From CAZFHZ01 sp964519015 (lineage in GTDB: Bacteria; Blakebacterota; Blakebacteria; Blakebacterales; CAYUVJ01): a DNA stretch of 64,000 nucleotides. The translations under genes were made by a program, and so were the position numbers. The stretch lies in the NCBI GenBank assembly GCA_964519015.1, contig CAZFHZ010000002.1, forward strand, positions 1 to 64,000. The letters run 5' to 3'. Numbering within the stretch: the first letter of the stretch is position 1; every line of letters starts with the position of its first letter. The notes beneath the pieces were generated by a model. It searched no databases. It saw only the letters and a list, made by a program, of their open reading frames with translations, and was not told where the DNA came from. Positions 7,712-16,268 of this stretch are shown here, piece by piece.

Positions 7712-9634
7712 TTACTTCTTCTCCTGCTCGTCGTCCATGACCTCGTATTCGGCTTCTACGGCCCCTTCCCCCCGCCCCTGGTCCGCCTCGCCGGATTCAG
7801 CCTGGGCATCGCCTGAAGCCTGTTGTCCGGCCGAGGTCTGGGTATAGAGTTCCTGGGCCGCCTGGTACCAGGCTTTCTCCAGCCGTTCGGTCCGTTCGCG
7901 GAGACGGTTGGGGTCCTCTCCCTTGAGCGCCTCCTTGAGGTCGGCCAGGGCCCGCTCCACCTCGGAGCGGGAAGCCTCGGTCAGTTTCTCCTTCTGCTCC
8001 TCGAGCTGCTTCTCGGTCTGGTAGACCAGCTGCTCCGCGCGGTTGCGCGTCTCCGCGCGTTCCCGCCGTTCGTGGTCCTCGGACGCGTGCGATTCGGCGT
8101 CCTTGACCATCCGGTCGATCTCATCGCGGGAGAGACCGCTGGAAGCCTCGATCCGGATGCTCTGCTCCTTACCGGTCGCCTTGTCCTTGGCCGAGACGTG
8201 AAGGATCCCGTTGGCATCGATGTCGAAGGTGACCTCGATCTGCGGGATGCCCCGCATCGCCGGCGGGATACCGGTCAGCTGGAAACGCCCGATCGTCTTG
8301 TTGTCGATGGCCATGTCGCGCTCCCCCTGGAGCACGTGGATATCCACCGTGGTCTGACCGTCCGAGGCGGTACTGAAGATCTCCGACTTGCGGGTCGGGA
8401 TGGTCGTGTTGCGCTCGATCAGCCGGGTGAAGATGCTGCCCAGGGTCTCGATCCCCAGCGAGAGCGGGGTCACATCGAGCAGCAGCACATCGGTCACTTC
8501 ACCTCCGAGCACCCCCCCCTGGATGGCGGCGCCCACCGCGACCACCTCGTCCGGGTTGACTCCCTTGTGGGGTTCCTTCCCGTCGAAGAGCCGGCGCACC
8601 GTTTCCTGGACCTTGGGGATGCGGATGGAACCGCCGACCAGGATCACTTCATCAATCTGACCCGGCTTCAAGCCGGCATCCCCGAGGGCCTGTCGGACCG
8701 GTCCCACGGTACGCTCGATCAGGTCGTCCACCAGCGCCTCGAACTTCGCCCGGCTCAGCTTCAGGTTGAGGTGTTTCGGCCCGTTCTGATCGGCGGTGAT
8801 GAAGGGGAGGTTGATCTCGGTCTCCATGGTGGTGGAGAGCTCACACTTCGCCTTCTCAGAGGCCTCTTTGAGGCGCTGGAGCGCCATCGGGTCTCGCCGC
8901 AGGTCGATCCCCTCGGCCTTTTTGAACTCATCGGCCAGCCAGTCCATGACGCGCTGGTCGAAGTCATCCCCCCCCAGGTGGGTGTCCCCGTTGGTGGACT
9001 TGACCTCGAAGACGCCGTCCCCCAGTTCCAGGATGGAGATGTCGAAGGTGCCTCCCCCCAGGTCGTAGACGGCGATTTTTTCGTCCTTCTTCTTGTCCAG
9101 ACCGTAGGCCAGGGCCGCTGCGGTCGGCTCGTTGATGATGCGCTTTACCTTCAGACCGGCGATCTCGCCCGCATCCTTGGTGGCCTGGCGCTGACTGTCG
9201 TTGAAGTAGGCGGGGACCGTGATGACCGCCTCGGCCACTTTCTCGCCCAGGTAGTCCTCGGCCGTCTGCTTCATCTTCTGCAGGATCATGGCCGAGATCT
9301 CGGGCGGGCTGAAGTCGCGGCCGCCGGCCTTCACCCGTACATCGCCCGAGGGCCCGCGGTTCACATCGTAGGGGACCTCGTCGCGCTCCACGACGACCTC
9401 CTCATAGCCGCGCCCCATGAAGCGCTTGATGCTCATGACCGTGTTGGCGGGGTTGGTGATGGCCTGGCGCTTGGCCACCTGACCCACCAACCGTTCGCCG
9501 CTCTTGGAGAAAGCCACCACGCTCGGGGTGGTCCGTCCCCCCTCGGCGTTCGTGATGACCTTGGGCTCACCCGCTTCCATGATGGCGACCACCGAGTTGG
9601 TGGTGCCCAGGTCGATACCGATGATCTTCCCCAT
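7712..9634 (-). CDS. dnaK: Chaperone protein DnaK (Hsp70)
   Basis: 640 residues, standard length. The nucleotide-binding domain starts [18 protein letters not shown] and contains the phosphate-2 motif [12 protein letters not shown] and the adenosine motif [14 protein letters not shown]; the substrate-binding domain follows the linker [18 protein letters not shown]. The C-terminal lid is rich in charged residues and ends [13 protein letters not shown], close to the EEVKD-like ends of the family. It is preceded on the minus strand by hsp20 (9754-10197) with an intervening hairpin. grpE and dnaJ are not in the window, so this copy is outside the common hrcA-grpE-dnaK-dnaJ arrangement. Confidence 0.99.
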   Translation of the reverse strand: MGKIIGIDLGTTNSVVAIMEAGEPKVITNAEGGRTTPSVVAFSKSGERLVGQVAKRQAITNPANTVMSIKRFMGRGYEEVVVERDEVPYDVNRGPSGDVRVKAGGRDFSPPEISAMILQKMKQTAEDYLGEKVAEAVITVPAYFNDSQRQATKDAGEIAGLKVKRIINEPTAAALAYGLDKKKDEKIAVYDLGGGTFDISILELGDGVFEVKSTNGDTHLGGDDFDQRVMDWLADEFKKAEGIDLRRDPMALQRLKEASEKAKCELSTTMETEINLPFITADQNGPKHLNLKLSRAKFEALVDDLIERTVGPVRQALGDAGLKPGQIDEVILVGGSIRIPKVQETVRRLFDGKEPHKGVNPDEVVAVGAAIQGGVLGGEVTDVLLLDVTPLSLGIETLGSIFTRLIERNTTIPTRKSEIFSTASDGQTTVDIHVLQGERDMAIDNKTIGRFQLTGIPPAMRGIPQIEVTFDIDANGILHVSAKDKATGKEQSIRIEASSGLSRDEIDRMVKDAESHASEDHERRERAETRNRAEQLVYQTEKQLEEQKEKLTEASRSEVERALADLKEALKGEDPNRLRERTERLEKAWYQAAQELYTQTSAGQQASGDAQAESGEADQGRGEGAVEAEYEVMDDEQEKK

Positions 9635-9687
9635 TCCAGGTCCCCTTCCCGTCGCTATCCGACGTTCGACCGGTCAGTCCGGCCGGG

Positions 9688-9725
9688 AAAAGCCCCGCGG
9701 GAAGGATCCTTCCCTCCCGCAGGGC
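9688..9725 (-). terminator. Terminator-like hairpin between hsp20 and dnaK
   Basis: The stem contains a 16-bp perfect palindrome around GGATCC (about 9699-9714), extended by GCCCTGCGG and its partner CGCGGGGC. On the minus strand it is followed by TTTT (AAAA at 9688-9691 on the plus strand). It would end most hsp20 transcripts before dnaK or protect the mRNA end, suggesting partial uncoupling of the two chaperone genes. Confidence 0.6.
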
Positions 9726-9753
9726 CGGTTCACTCGGTTCGAGCCGCCCCCGC

Positions 9754-10197
9754 TCACTTGACGGCGACGTCGATCTCGCGCTGCTTGGCCTCCTCGGCCT
9801 TCGGCACGCTCACCTTGAGCACACCATCCGAGTAGTTGGCGCGGATTTTACCGGCATCCACCGTACGGGGCAGGGTGAACGCCCGCCGGAAGCAGCCGTA
9901 GGCGCGCTCGGTCAGGTGGTAGTTGGCCTGTTCCTCGGTGCGCTCCTGACGGCGCTCCCCGGAGATGAAGAGCACGTTGTCCTTCACGGTGACCTTGACG
10001 TCCTCCCGGCGCAGACCGGGCAGGTCGATCGAGACCAGGTACTCCTCTTCCTGCTCCTCGATATCCACGGCCGGGACCCAGGTCTCGTTCCCGCTGCGGG
10101 CGGGAGTCTGGCCCATCATGTCGTCGAACAGCCGGCTGATCTCGTGCTGCGTGTTCCAGAGCCAGTCCCGCTGTGGGGTCCAACGAACCAGCGTCAT
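9754..10197 (-). CDS. Hsp20-family small heat-shock protein
   Basis: About 147 residues. The alpha-crystallin domain runs from about residue 40: WVPAVDIEEQEEEYLVSIDLP, then DVKVTVKDNVLFISGERR and the C-terminal GVLKVSVPKAEEAK. The frame is open to 10218, but AAGGAGG at 10206-10211 lies within that stretch, so ATG 10197 (or 10203) is the real start. Small heat-shock proteins hold unfolded clients for DnaK, and dnaK is directly downstream. The 42-bp palindrome at 10240-10281 lies just upstream and may control it. Confidence 0.95.
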   Translation of the reverse strand: MTLVRWTPQRDWLWNTQHEISRLFDDMMGQTPARSGNETWVPAVDIEEQEEEYLVSIDLPGLRREDVKVTVKDNVLFISGERRQERTEEQANYHLTERAYGCFRRAFTLPRTVDAGKIRANYSDGVLKVSVPKAEEAKQREIDVAVK

Positions 10198-10239
10198 CGT
10201 CATTCGCCTCCTTGGCACGGCGCCACCTGGCGCCGACTC

Positions 10240-10281
10240 ATGTTATCGTTGTGGGTCGTAGCTACCGCACAGAGATAACAT
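10240..10281. promoter_or_regulatory. 42-bp imperfect palindrome upstream of hsp20
   Basis: ATGTTATC at 10240-10247 and GATAACAT at 10274-10281 are perfect 8-bp arms. Two positions further in, TGTG and CACA pair again, so 12 of 14 positions per arm are complementary. The consensus differs from CIRCE (TTAGCACTC/GAGTGCTAA) and from the HspR HAIR element. It is either an operator for a different heat-shock repressor or a 5' leader stem-loop (RNA thermometer-like), 37 nt upstream of hsp20. Confidence 0.5.
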
Positions 10282-10562
10282 CAAACGGTATGCCAATCTT
10301 GGTCCCGTGCCGGCGCATATATTTTAACTTATTGTATTGCAACAAGATAATCAGATTCGATCACGTCGGACTGTAATCCTGGACCGATTCTCCCTGTGGT
10401 GTTTCGTGCCATCCTGGCCGTCAGTTGTCGGCTTGGCAAGGGATATTGCCGGAACGGCGGGATCGCGTCGAACTGGCAGTTCGGGGTGGACCGGTATAAA
10501 ATGATATGTAGGTGATGCTCAAACGCTTTCATCGAATCCTCTTCTTCCGCTATATTCGTAGT

Positions 10563-10587
10563 GGTCTGTCTTTCTCCGCTACAGACC
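10563..10587. promoter_or_regulatory. Inverted repeat before the HTH gene
   Basis: GGTCTGT at 10563-10569 and ACAGACC at 10581-10587 are perfect 7-bp arms with an 11-nt spacer, immediately followed by the self-complementary tract GTACGTACGT. It ends about 25 nt before the HTH start and just downstream of a TATATT box, a position expected of an autoregulatory operator. Confidence 0.45.
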
Positions 10588-10611
10588 GTACGTACGTGAG
10601 GAGGAACTCAG

Positions 10612-10797
10612 ATGTCGACCATCATGACCACCGACCAGATCTGCCAGGCGTTCGGGATCTCGAAGTCGACCCTGAACAACTGGCGCAAGGAGAAGGGTCT
10701 TCCCTTCATCAAGGTCGGGCGCACGGTGCGGTATGATTACCAGGCCGTCATCGACTGGCTGAAGAAGCACGAGGTGAGTGGTCGGAAGGAACGCTGA
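10612..10797 (+). CDS. Small MerR/excisionase-type helix-turn-helix protein
   Basis: 61 residues. A single winged helix-turn-helix: MTTDQICQAFGISKSTLNNW (helices 1-2), KEKGLPFIKVGRTVRYD (wing), then AVIDWLKKHEV. This layout matches the excisionase-like/BldC group of DNA-binding proteins. AGGAGGA about 6 nt before the ATG is a strong ribosome site. The next gene starts 12 nt after its stop, so they are probably cotranscribed. It may regulate its own promoter through the repeat at 10563-10587. No integrase is nearby, so a phage excisionase role is unlikely. Confidence 0.85.
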   Translation: MSTIMTTDQICQAFGISKSTLNNWRKEKGLPFIKVGRTVRYDYQAVIDWLKKHEVSGRKER

Positions 10798-10809
10798 TCC
10801 CGCTTTCCC

Positions 10810-12228
10810 ATGGTGACCCCTCCTGAGGACACACGCGGTCGCGAGTTCCTGACGATCCTGATCCCCGCTTACAATGAGGCTGCGACCATCGAGACGGCCC
10901 TGCGGCGTCTCTGGAAGGTCGAACTACCGCTTCCCTGTGAGACCATCGTCATCGACGATGCGTCCGACGATCCCACCGCCGAGCTGGTCGAACGGCTCCG
11001 GGAGGAGAGCCCCTATCCCCTCCGGCTCATCCGCCACCAGCGCAACCGGGGTAAGACGGCCGCCCTCCGCTCCGGTCTGGCCCAGGCCCGGGGGAGCCTG
11101 ACCCTGATCTACGACGCCGACCTGGAGTACGACCCGGCCGACATCCCCCGGCTGCTGGCGCCGGTACTCGAGGGCCTGGCCGACGCGGTCTACGGCTCCC
11201 GTTTCCAGTCCCCGGAGCGGCGCGTCCTCTTCTTCTGGCACGCCCTCGGGAACCGTCTGGTCACCGCCCTGGCCAATCTCTTCGCCAACCTGAACCTGAC
11301 CGACATGGAGACCTGTTTCAAACTGGTGCGGACCGATACCCTTCGCCGGATGCGCCTGCGCTCGGAACGGTTCGGGTTCGAGCCGGAGGTGACCGTGAAG
11401 CTCGGCCGACTGGGGGAACGGGTCTACGAGGTCCCCATCCGTTACGCCGGCCGCTCCTACGACGAGGGGAAGAAGATCCGCTGGTGGGACGCCCTCCGGG
11501 CGGTCGGGACCATCCTGCGGGCCGGCCTGCTGGAGGCACCGCTGGCCGACCCCGAGGCCGCCTGGCGCTGGCGCCGGGAGCGGCTGCGGCGCTATCACCG
11601 GGAACTGCTCCGCCGCCTGGCGCCGGCGGTGGGGCCCCGGGTCCTGGTCGCGGGCCCCGACCGCGATGGGCTCCTGTTGCACCTGCTCCCTTCCCGCCGA
11701 CTGCTGGTCCTCGAGCCCGATCCCGACCGGGTGGCCCGGCTCCGCTCCCGCTTCTCCCATCGTCCCAACGTCGCCATCCGGCCCTGGTCCCCCGACCAGG
11801 GTGAGGTGGGGATGGAGGGAGAGGTCTTCGACACGATCATCACCGCTCCCCCGGGGGACGGCTGCCCCGAGCGGCTCCCCTTCCTGCCGGACAGGACGTA
11901 TATGCCGGCTCCCGGCGGTCACCTGGTGGTACTGCTGCCGGCCGGTCCCGCCCCGGCCGGGGAGCCGGAACGCTGCCGGCCCGAACAGGCCCGGAGGATG
12001 GTGGAGGAAGCGGGTCTGACCCTGGTCCGGTTGGAGTACTTCGATATGGTCGGGGCGGTGGGCTGCTGGTGCGCCTCGCGGATCCCGGTCCTGCGGCGCC
12101 TGCGGTCCCGCTGGGTGGCCCTCTACCGGTACCTGCAGCCGCTGCTACTGCTCGAACGGATCGCGCCCCCCCCGATCGGACGGACCCTGCTGGTGATCGC
12201 CCGCCCCCGGACCCCGGAGACGGACTGA
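10810..12228 (+). CDS. GT2 glycosyltransferase fused to a degenerate methyltransferase-like domain
   Basis: 472 residues. Residues about 13-235 form a DPM1-like GT2 domain: LTILIPAYNEAATIE, IVIDDASDDPT, the DxD-like LIYDADLEYDP, and SRFQSPERRVLFFWHALGN near the acceptor side. Such enzymes transfer a sugar to polyprenyl phosphate or a glycan. After an Arg-rich linker, residues about 275-460 look like a Rossmann methyltransferase (VLVAGPDRDG, LLVLEPDPDRVARL, PGGHLVVLLPAG), but the usual GxGxG SAM loop is absent. Fusions of this kind are known as bifunctional glycosyltransferase/methyltransferases. The start has no close ribosome site, so translation probably depends on coupling to the HTH gene. 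Confidence 0.82.
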   Translation: MVTPPEDTRGREFLTILIPAYNEAATIETALRRLWKVELPLPCETIVIDDASDDPTAELVERLREESPYPLRLIRHQRNRGKTAALRSGLAQARGSLTLIYDADLEYDPADIPRLLAPVLEGLADAVYGSRFQSPERRVLFFWHALGNRLVTALANLFANLNLTDMETCFKLVRTDTLRRMRLRSERFGFEPEVTVKLGRLGERVYEVPIRYAGRSYDEGKKIRWWDALRAVGTILRAGLLEAPLADPEAAWRWRRERLRRYHRELLRRLAPAVGPRVLVAGPDRDGLLLHLLPSRRLLVLEPDPDRVARLRSRFSHRPNVAIRPWSPDQGEVGMEGEVFDTIITAPPGDGCPERLPFLPDRTYMPAPGGHLVVLLPAGPAPAGEPERCRPEQARRMVEEAGLTLVRLEYFDMVGAVGCWCASRIPVLRRLRSRWVALYRYLQPLLLLERIAPPPIGRTLLVIARPRTPETD

Positions 12229-12244
12229 CCCGTCCGGCTTCCAG

Positions 12245-13486
12245 CTACTCGTAGCGCAGCGATTCGATCGGGTCGAGCAAGGCCGCCTTGCGGGCCGGGT
12301 AGATCCCGAAGATGATCCCCACCCCGGCCGAGACCCCGAAAGCGAGGACCACGGCGAAGAGCGAGACGATGGTCCGCCACTTGGCGTAGAGGCTGATGAT
12401 CTTGGTCAGCGTGAAGCCGAGTCCGATACCGATCAGCCCGCCCAGGAAGGAGAGGAACACCGCCTCGACCAGGAACTGGTAGAGGATGTCGCGGCGGGTC
12501 GCTCCCACCGCCCGGCGCACCCCGATCTCCTTGGTACGCTCCAGCACGGTGGCCAGCATGATGTTCATGATCCCGATGCCCCCCACCAGCAGGCTGATCC
12601 CCGCGATGGCCCCCATGACGATCCCCCAGATGCGCTGGGTCTCCTGACTCTGGCGGAGCAGCTCCTCGGGGATGATGATGCGGTAATCCTGGATGCCGTT
12701 GTGCCGGCGCAGCATCAACCGGTCGAGGATGACCGAGGATTCCCCGATCTTGGCGGCGTCCTCGACTTCGAGGGTGATCTGGTCGACCGGGCTGGCCAGC
12801 GTCGGGATGATGAAGCGCGACTGGGCGCTGGTGAGCGGCACGTAGATATCGCGGTTCACATCGCGGGCGACCACCTCACTGCTGGTCCCGGACGAGATGG
12901 CCCGGCGTTCCATCACCCCGACCACCGTGAACCACTCGGTACCCAGCCGCACCTTCTCCCCCACCGGGTCGCGATAGTAGAAGAGTTCCTCCTTGATGTC
13001 GGAGCCGAGCACGCAGACCTGGGAACGCTCACGCAGGTCGAGCTCGGTGATGAAGGCTCCTTCGATAGGCGCGAACTTGAAGATCCGGATGTAGTCGGAC
13101 GTGGTCCCCAGCACCGTCGTGGAGGCGGTGATATCGCCGTAGGAGACGTCCATCGTGAATTCTTTCTGGGGCGCCACCGAGGTGACCGAAGTGAGCACCT
13201 CACCGATGGAGGCCACATCCTGCAGGGTGATGCCGCGGGAGAAGTTGCTGCGCTGGTCCTCCGCCGCCGCATCCCCGCCGATGACCCCGGTGTCGCGCAC
13301 GATGATGTTGTTGATCCCCATCAGTTTGATCTGCTCGAGGGCCTGCTGCTTGGCCCCCTCCCCGATGGAGAGCATGGCGATGACCGCGGCCACGCCGAAG
13401 ATGATACCGAGCATGGTGAGCAGGCTGCGAAGCTTGTGGCTCTGCAGACCCTGGACGCTGACGCTGACGCTCTCGCCGAGGTTCAC
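12245..13486 (-). CDS. MacB-type ABC transporter permease
   Basis: 413 residues, start GTG at 13486. One N-terminal helix (SLLTMLGIIFGVAAVIAMLSIGEG), a large periplasmic domain (about residues 50-270) and three C-terminal helices with the FtsX-type segment GGIGIMNIMLATVLERTKEIGVRRAVGA. This is the permease half of MacB-like efflux or lipoprotein-release systems. It lacks a nucleotide-binding domain, and no ATPase gene lies beside it, so the partner must be encoded elsewhere. It is the last gene of a run of three adaptor genes and is presumably assembled with them. Confidence 0.93.
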   Translation of the reverse strand: MNLGESVSVSVQGLQSHKLRSLLTMLGIIFGVAAVIAMLSIGEGAKQQALEQIKLMGINNIIVRDTGVIGGDAAAEDQRSNFSRGITLQDVASIGEVLTSVTSVAPQKEFTMDVSYGDITASTTVLGTTSDYIRIFKFAPIEGAFITELDLRERSQVCVLGSDIKEELFYYRDPVGEKVRLGTEWFTVVGVMERRAISSGTSSEVVARDVNRDIYVPLTSAQSRFIIPTLASPVDQITLEVEDAAKIGESSVILDRLMLRRHNGIQDYRIIIPEELLRQSQETQRIWGIVMGAIAGISLLVGGIGIMNIMLATVLERTKEIGVRRAVGATRRDILYQFLVEAVFLSFLGGLIGIGLGFTLTKIISLYAKWRTIVSLFAVVLAFGVSAGVGIIFGIYPARKAALLDPIESLRYE

Positions 13487-13520
13487 GTGTTCGCTTCCCT
13501 TCCCATTCTCACATTGGAGG

Positions 13521-14819
13521 TCACGGACGGCGTCCGCCCGGTCCCCCCGGAGCGGGGCTTGTCCCGGATGGGGCGGTCGTCTCCTTCGCCTTCTTCTCGC
13601 GCGGATCGCTCAGGGCGATCTCCTCGCCGGGATGCAATCCTTCGAGCACGACCACATACTCGAAGTTGCGCTCGCCCAGGTGCACTTCCCGGGGTTCGGG
13701 GAGGGAGCGGCGCGGGAAGACCACGGTCTTCCCCTCTTCCTCGAACACGGCCCGATAGGGGATGTAGAGGGCCTTATCGAGCTTGTCCACGATGACCCGC
13801 AGGGTGGCCGTCATCCCGGGGCGCATACCCGCCGAGAGGGAGTCGAGCCGGGCCACTGCCTTGAAGTAGCTCGTCTTCTGGGTTACGTCGTAGTTGGCGA
13901 TGACCGCGACCCACTCCAGGTGGGACGGGAAGACCGGCCCCTGGATGGCGTCGATGCGCACCTCCACGAACTCGTCGGTCCGGAGCTTCCGGTAGTCCCC
14001 CTCCCCGACACTGAAGTCCACCAGGATCTGGCTGAGGTCGGGGATGGTCACGATCGCCTGTCCCCGGTGGGCGGAATCGCCGATTCGGATCTTGCGCATC
14101 CCTTCCGAGGCCGTCCCGAAGGTCTCGCCATAGACCACCAGGCCGTCGATGGGCGCCCGCAGGATGGTGGCTTCCAGTTGCCGCTGCTGGTCGCGCAGGC
14201 GCTGCTCCGACTGTCGGATACGGGTGCGGTACTGGCGCTCCTGGAGATTGAGCTTGCTCTCCTGGCTGGCCAGCGCCCGCTGGGCGTTGTCGAGGCTCAA
14301 CTTGGCGTTCTCGTAGTCGATCCGCCGCTGTTCCTTCACCTGGTCCGATTCGAACTCGGCAGCCGTCATTTGCATCTCGGCCAGTTCCAGGTCGTACTCG
14401 GCGGTCCTGACCGAGGCCTGGGAGGAACTGACCTGTCCCGGCCGGCTGGCCAGGAAGTTCTGCAGGTTCTGGTTGGCGGTCTCCAGGTCGGTCTCGCGCT
14501 GGGCCACCCGGCTCTCCTGGTCGGCGTCGTTCATACGTACGACCACGTCACCGGCCTTCACCGGCAGACCTTCCGGAGCTAGCCAGACGATCTGGGTCTG
14601 GCCCTGCATCTCGGGGACCGATATGGACCGGGAGCGTTCGGCGCGCAGTTCACCGCGCACCACCACGTCGCGGATGAACTCCCCCTCGGTGGCCGTGGTG
14701 AAGACAAGGTCCTTCCAGGGATTGGCCAGCAGCTTCGGGAGCGCCAGGCCCCCGACCACCACCACCGCCAGAACGAACAGGAACCGTCGATCCCGTAGCA
14801 GCTTATTCATCCTCATCAC
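13521..14819 (-). CDS. Periplasmic adaptor protein, HlyD/MacA-like (adaptor 3)
   Basis: 432 residues with a membrane anchor near the N-terminus (RRFLFVLAVVVVGGLALP). A lipoyl/barrel-sandwich half-motif (GLPVKAGDVVVRMNDADQES), a long alpha-hairpin (about residues 100-200, rich in QRETDLETANQNLQ and RQLEAT) and the second half (APIDGLVVYGETF) are followed by a beta-barrel domain. MacA-like adaptors link an inner-membrane permease to an outer-membrane channel. It abuts the preceding adaptor gene with no gap; the GTG at 14819 is followed by an ATG, either of which could start translation. Confidence 0.88.
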   Translation of the reverse strand: MMRMNKLLRDRRFLFVLAVVVVGGLALPKLLANPWKDLVFTTATEGEFIRDVVVRGELRAERSRSISVPEMQGQTQIVWLAPEGLPVKAGDVVVRMNDADQESRVAQRETDLETANQNLQNFLASRPGQVSSSQASVRTAEYDLELAEMQMTAAEFESDQVKEQRRIDYENAKLSLDNAQRALASQESKLNLQERQYRTRIRQSEQRLRDQQRQLEATILRAPIDGLVVYGETFGTASEGMRKIRIGDSAHRGQAIVTIPDLSQILVDFSVGEGDYRKLRTDEFVEVRIDAIQGPVFPSHLEWVAVIANYDVTQKTSYFKAVARLDSLSAGMRPGMTATLRVIVDKLDKALYIPYRAVFEEEGKTVVFPRRSLPEPREVHLGERNFEYVVVLEGLHPGEEIALSDPREKKAKETTAPSGTSPAPGGPGGRRP

Positions 14820-16268
14820 CTATCGGAATACCCGCATCGCGCCGCCGCCCCCGGGACCGCCGCCGCGACCCCCCAGCATCCGCAGGATGTCACTGGTGCC
14901 TCCGGCCGAACTGACGTTCCGCCGTTCCTTGAGTGCTTCCGCTCCGGCGGTTGCGATCGAAGGGAGCGGCGCGAACGGGTCGCGCAAGGCCACCCGGTTA
15001 CCCGGCTGCAGCCCGGCGGTGACCACTACGAAGTTCCGGTTTTCCGGCCCCAATTCGATCGGGACCTCCTTGAAGGATCCGTCGAGCAGGTAGGCCAGCG
15101 CCTGTCCATCCCGCTTGAAGACCGCCTCGAGCGGGATCTGGAGCGCGGTCGGTTCGTAGCTGGTGATGATGCTGACCTGGGCGCTCATTCCGGGCCGCAG
15201 TCTCAGGTCGGTGCCCCGGATGGTCACCACGGCGTCGAACACCTTGACCTGGGAGAAGCCCATGCGGCGGGCCAACGGACTCACATCGGTGACCACGGCC
15301 TGGTAGATGGTGTCGGGGTAGGCGTCCACCACCACCAGGACTTCCTGGTCCTTGGCGATCTTGTGGATATCCAGCTCCGAGACCGAGAGGGTGATGGTCA
15401 TCCGCGCGAGGTTGGGCATGGTGATGATGGTCTGACCCGGGTAAGGGGTATCCCCCACCTTCACCTTGGTCTGGCCGGAGGGCCCCCAGCTCGGTTCGTA
15501 GCTGATCAGACCGGGCTGATCGGCGTAGATGACCGTCTTCTCCAGCTCGCGTTTCATGCCATCCAGGTCGGTCTGGTTACGAGTGATCCGCGACTGCACC
15601 CGCTGCAGTTCCGACGCATCCACCCGCTTCTGTGTCTCGATGGCCTCCTGGGCCCGCACCAGCGACATCTCACTCTTCTTGAAGCTGATCTCCTCCTGCC
15701 GCTTCCGGATCTCGGCCTCGAACTCCATCTTCTCCAGGTTCAGTTTGGCCTTCTCGAAACTGAACTGGGTCATCTCCAAGGAGGCGACCAGGGAGGCCAT
15801 CTTGCTGTCCTGCTCGGCCAACGTCTTCTCTTTCTCCGCCAGGGCCTGTTCCAGGTCGTTGGTGCGGCTGACGATGGCCTCGCGCAGGGCGAGGGCGTCG
15901 AACCGGACGATCATGTCCCCCGGTTCCACCACGTTGCCCTCAGGGACCATCTCGACGATCTGGGCACTGCCGCTCTGCTGGCCGCCCCCCCCACCGCCGC
16001 CGAAGCTGCCCCCCCGGCTGCTGAACCCGCCCCCCCAGACCAGCCGGGGGGCGGCGATACTGGTCGTCCCACCGGCCTTCAGGACGCCCCGCTCGACCAC
16101 CATGGCCACGAAGGGGCGCTCGACGGCCTCGGTCACCATGACCGAATCCGCCTTCCGGCCGAGGCCGAAGAGACGCGCGGAGCCGACCACGACCAGCATC
16201 AGGGCGATGGCCGCAGCGGCGATCCAGCCCCGCAGGCCGAGTCGCGGGAGATGTACCCGGAACTTCAT
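14820..16268 (-). CDS. Periplasmic adaptor protein, HlyD/MacA-like (adaptor 2)
   Basis: 482 residues. N-terminal anchor GWIAAAAIALMLVVVGSARLFGL, then a barrel-sandwich fold interrupted at about residues 76-100 by a glycine-rich insert (GGGFSSRGGSF, GGGGGGG). A coiled hairpin follows (ALAEKEKTLAEQDSKM, QEEISFKKSEMSL). The later part has SQVKVFDAVVTIRGTD and LRPGMSAQVSIIT, the beta-barrel of RND/ABC adaptors. The TAG stop of the upstream adaptor directly abuts this ATG, so the two are translationally coupled. It ends with a Gly/Arg-rich tail (GGRGGGPGGGGAMRVFR). Confidence 0.87.
   Translation of the reverse strand: MKFRVHLPRLGLRGWIAAAAIALMLVVVGSARLFGLGRKADSVMVTEAVERPFVAMVVERGVLKAGGTTSIAAPRLVWGGGFSSRGGSFGGGGGGGQQSGSAQIVEMVPEGNVVEPGDMIVRFDALALREAIVSRTNDLEQALAEKEKTLAEQDSKMASLVASLEMTQFSFEKAKLNLEKMEFEAEIRKRQEEISFKKSEMSLVRAQEAIETQKRVDASELQRVQSRITRNQTDLDGMKRELEKTVIYADQPGLISYEPSWGPSGQTKVKVGDTPYPGQTIITMPNLARMTITLSVSELDIHKIAKDQEVLVVVDAYPDTIYQAVVTDVSPLARRMGFSQVKVFDAVVTIRGTDLRLRPGMSAQVSIITSYEPTALQIPLEAVFKRDGQALAYLLDGSFKEVPIELGPENRNFVVVTAGLQPGNRVALRDPFAPLPSIATAGAEALKERRNVSSAGGTSDILRMLGGRGGGPGGGGAMRVFR

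Larger units (their letters stand above)
10204..10611. other. Divergent intergenic region between hsp20 and the HTH gene (408 bp)
   Basis: No credible gene was found. The region is AT-richer than its surroundings at about 10310-10370 and 10490-10560. It carries the palindrome at 10240-10281 near hsp20 and an inverted repeat at 10563-10587 near the HTH gene. On the minus strand TTGTTG with AATATA about 16 nt on (around 10322-10350) is a possible hsp20 promoter. On the plus strand TATATT at about 10551-10556, with TTCATC 17 nt upstream, is a possible promoter for the HTH gene. Both promoter calls are weak. Confidence 0.45.

Noticed and set aside
7823..9835. A 670-codon open frame antisense to dnaK
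   Set aside because: It is the mirror of a GC-rich, strongly biased gene; its translation shows no domain and dnaK is unambiguous on the other strand.
10612..10797. Phage or integrative-element excisionase
   Set aside because: No integrase, attachment repeat or other mobile gene lies nearby and the gene is coupled to a glycosyltransferase.
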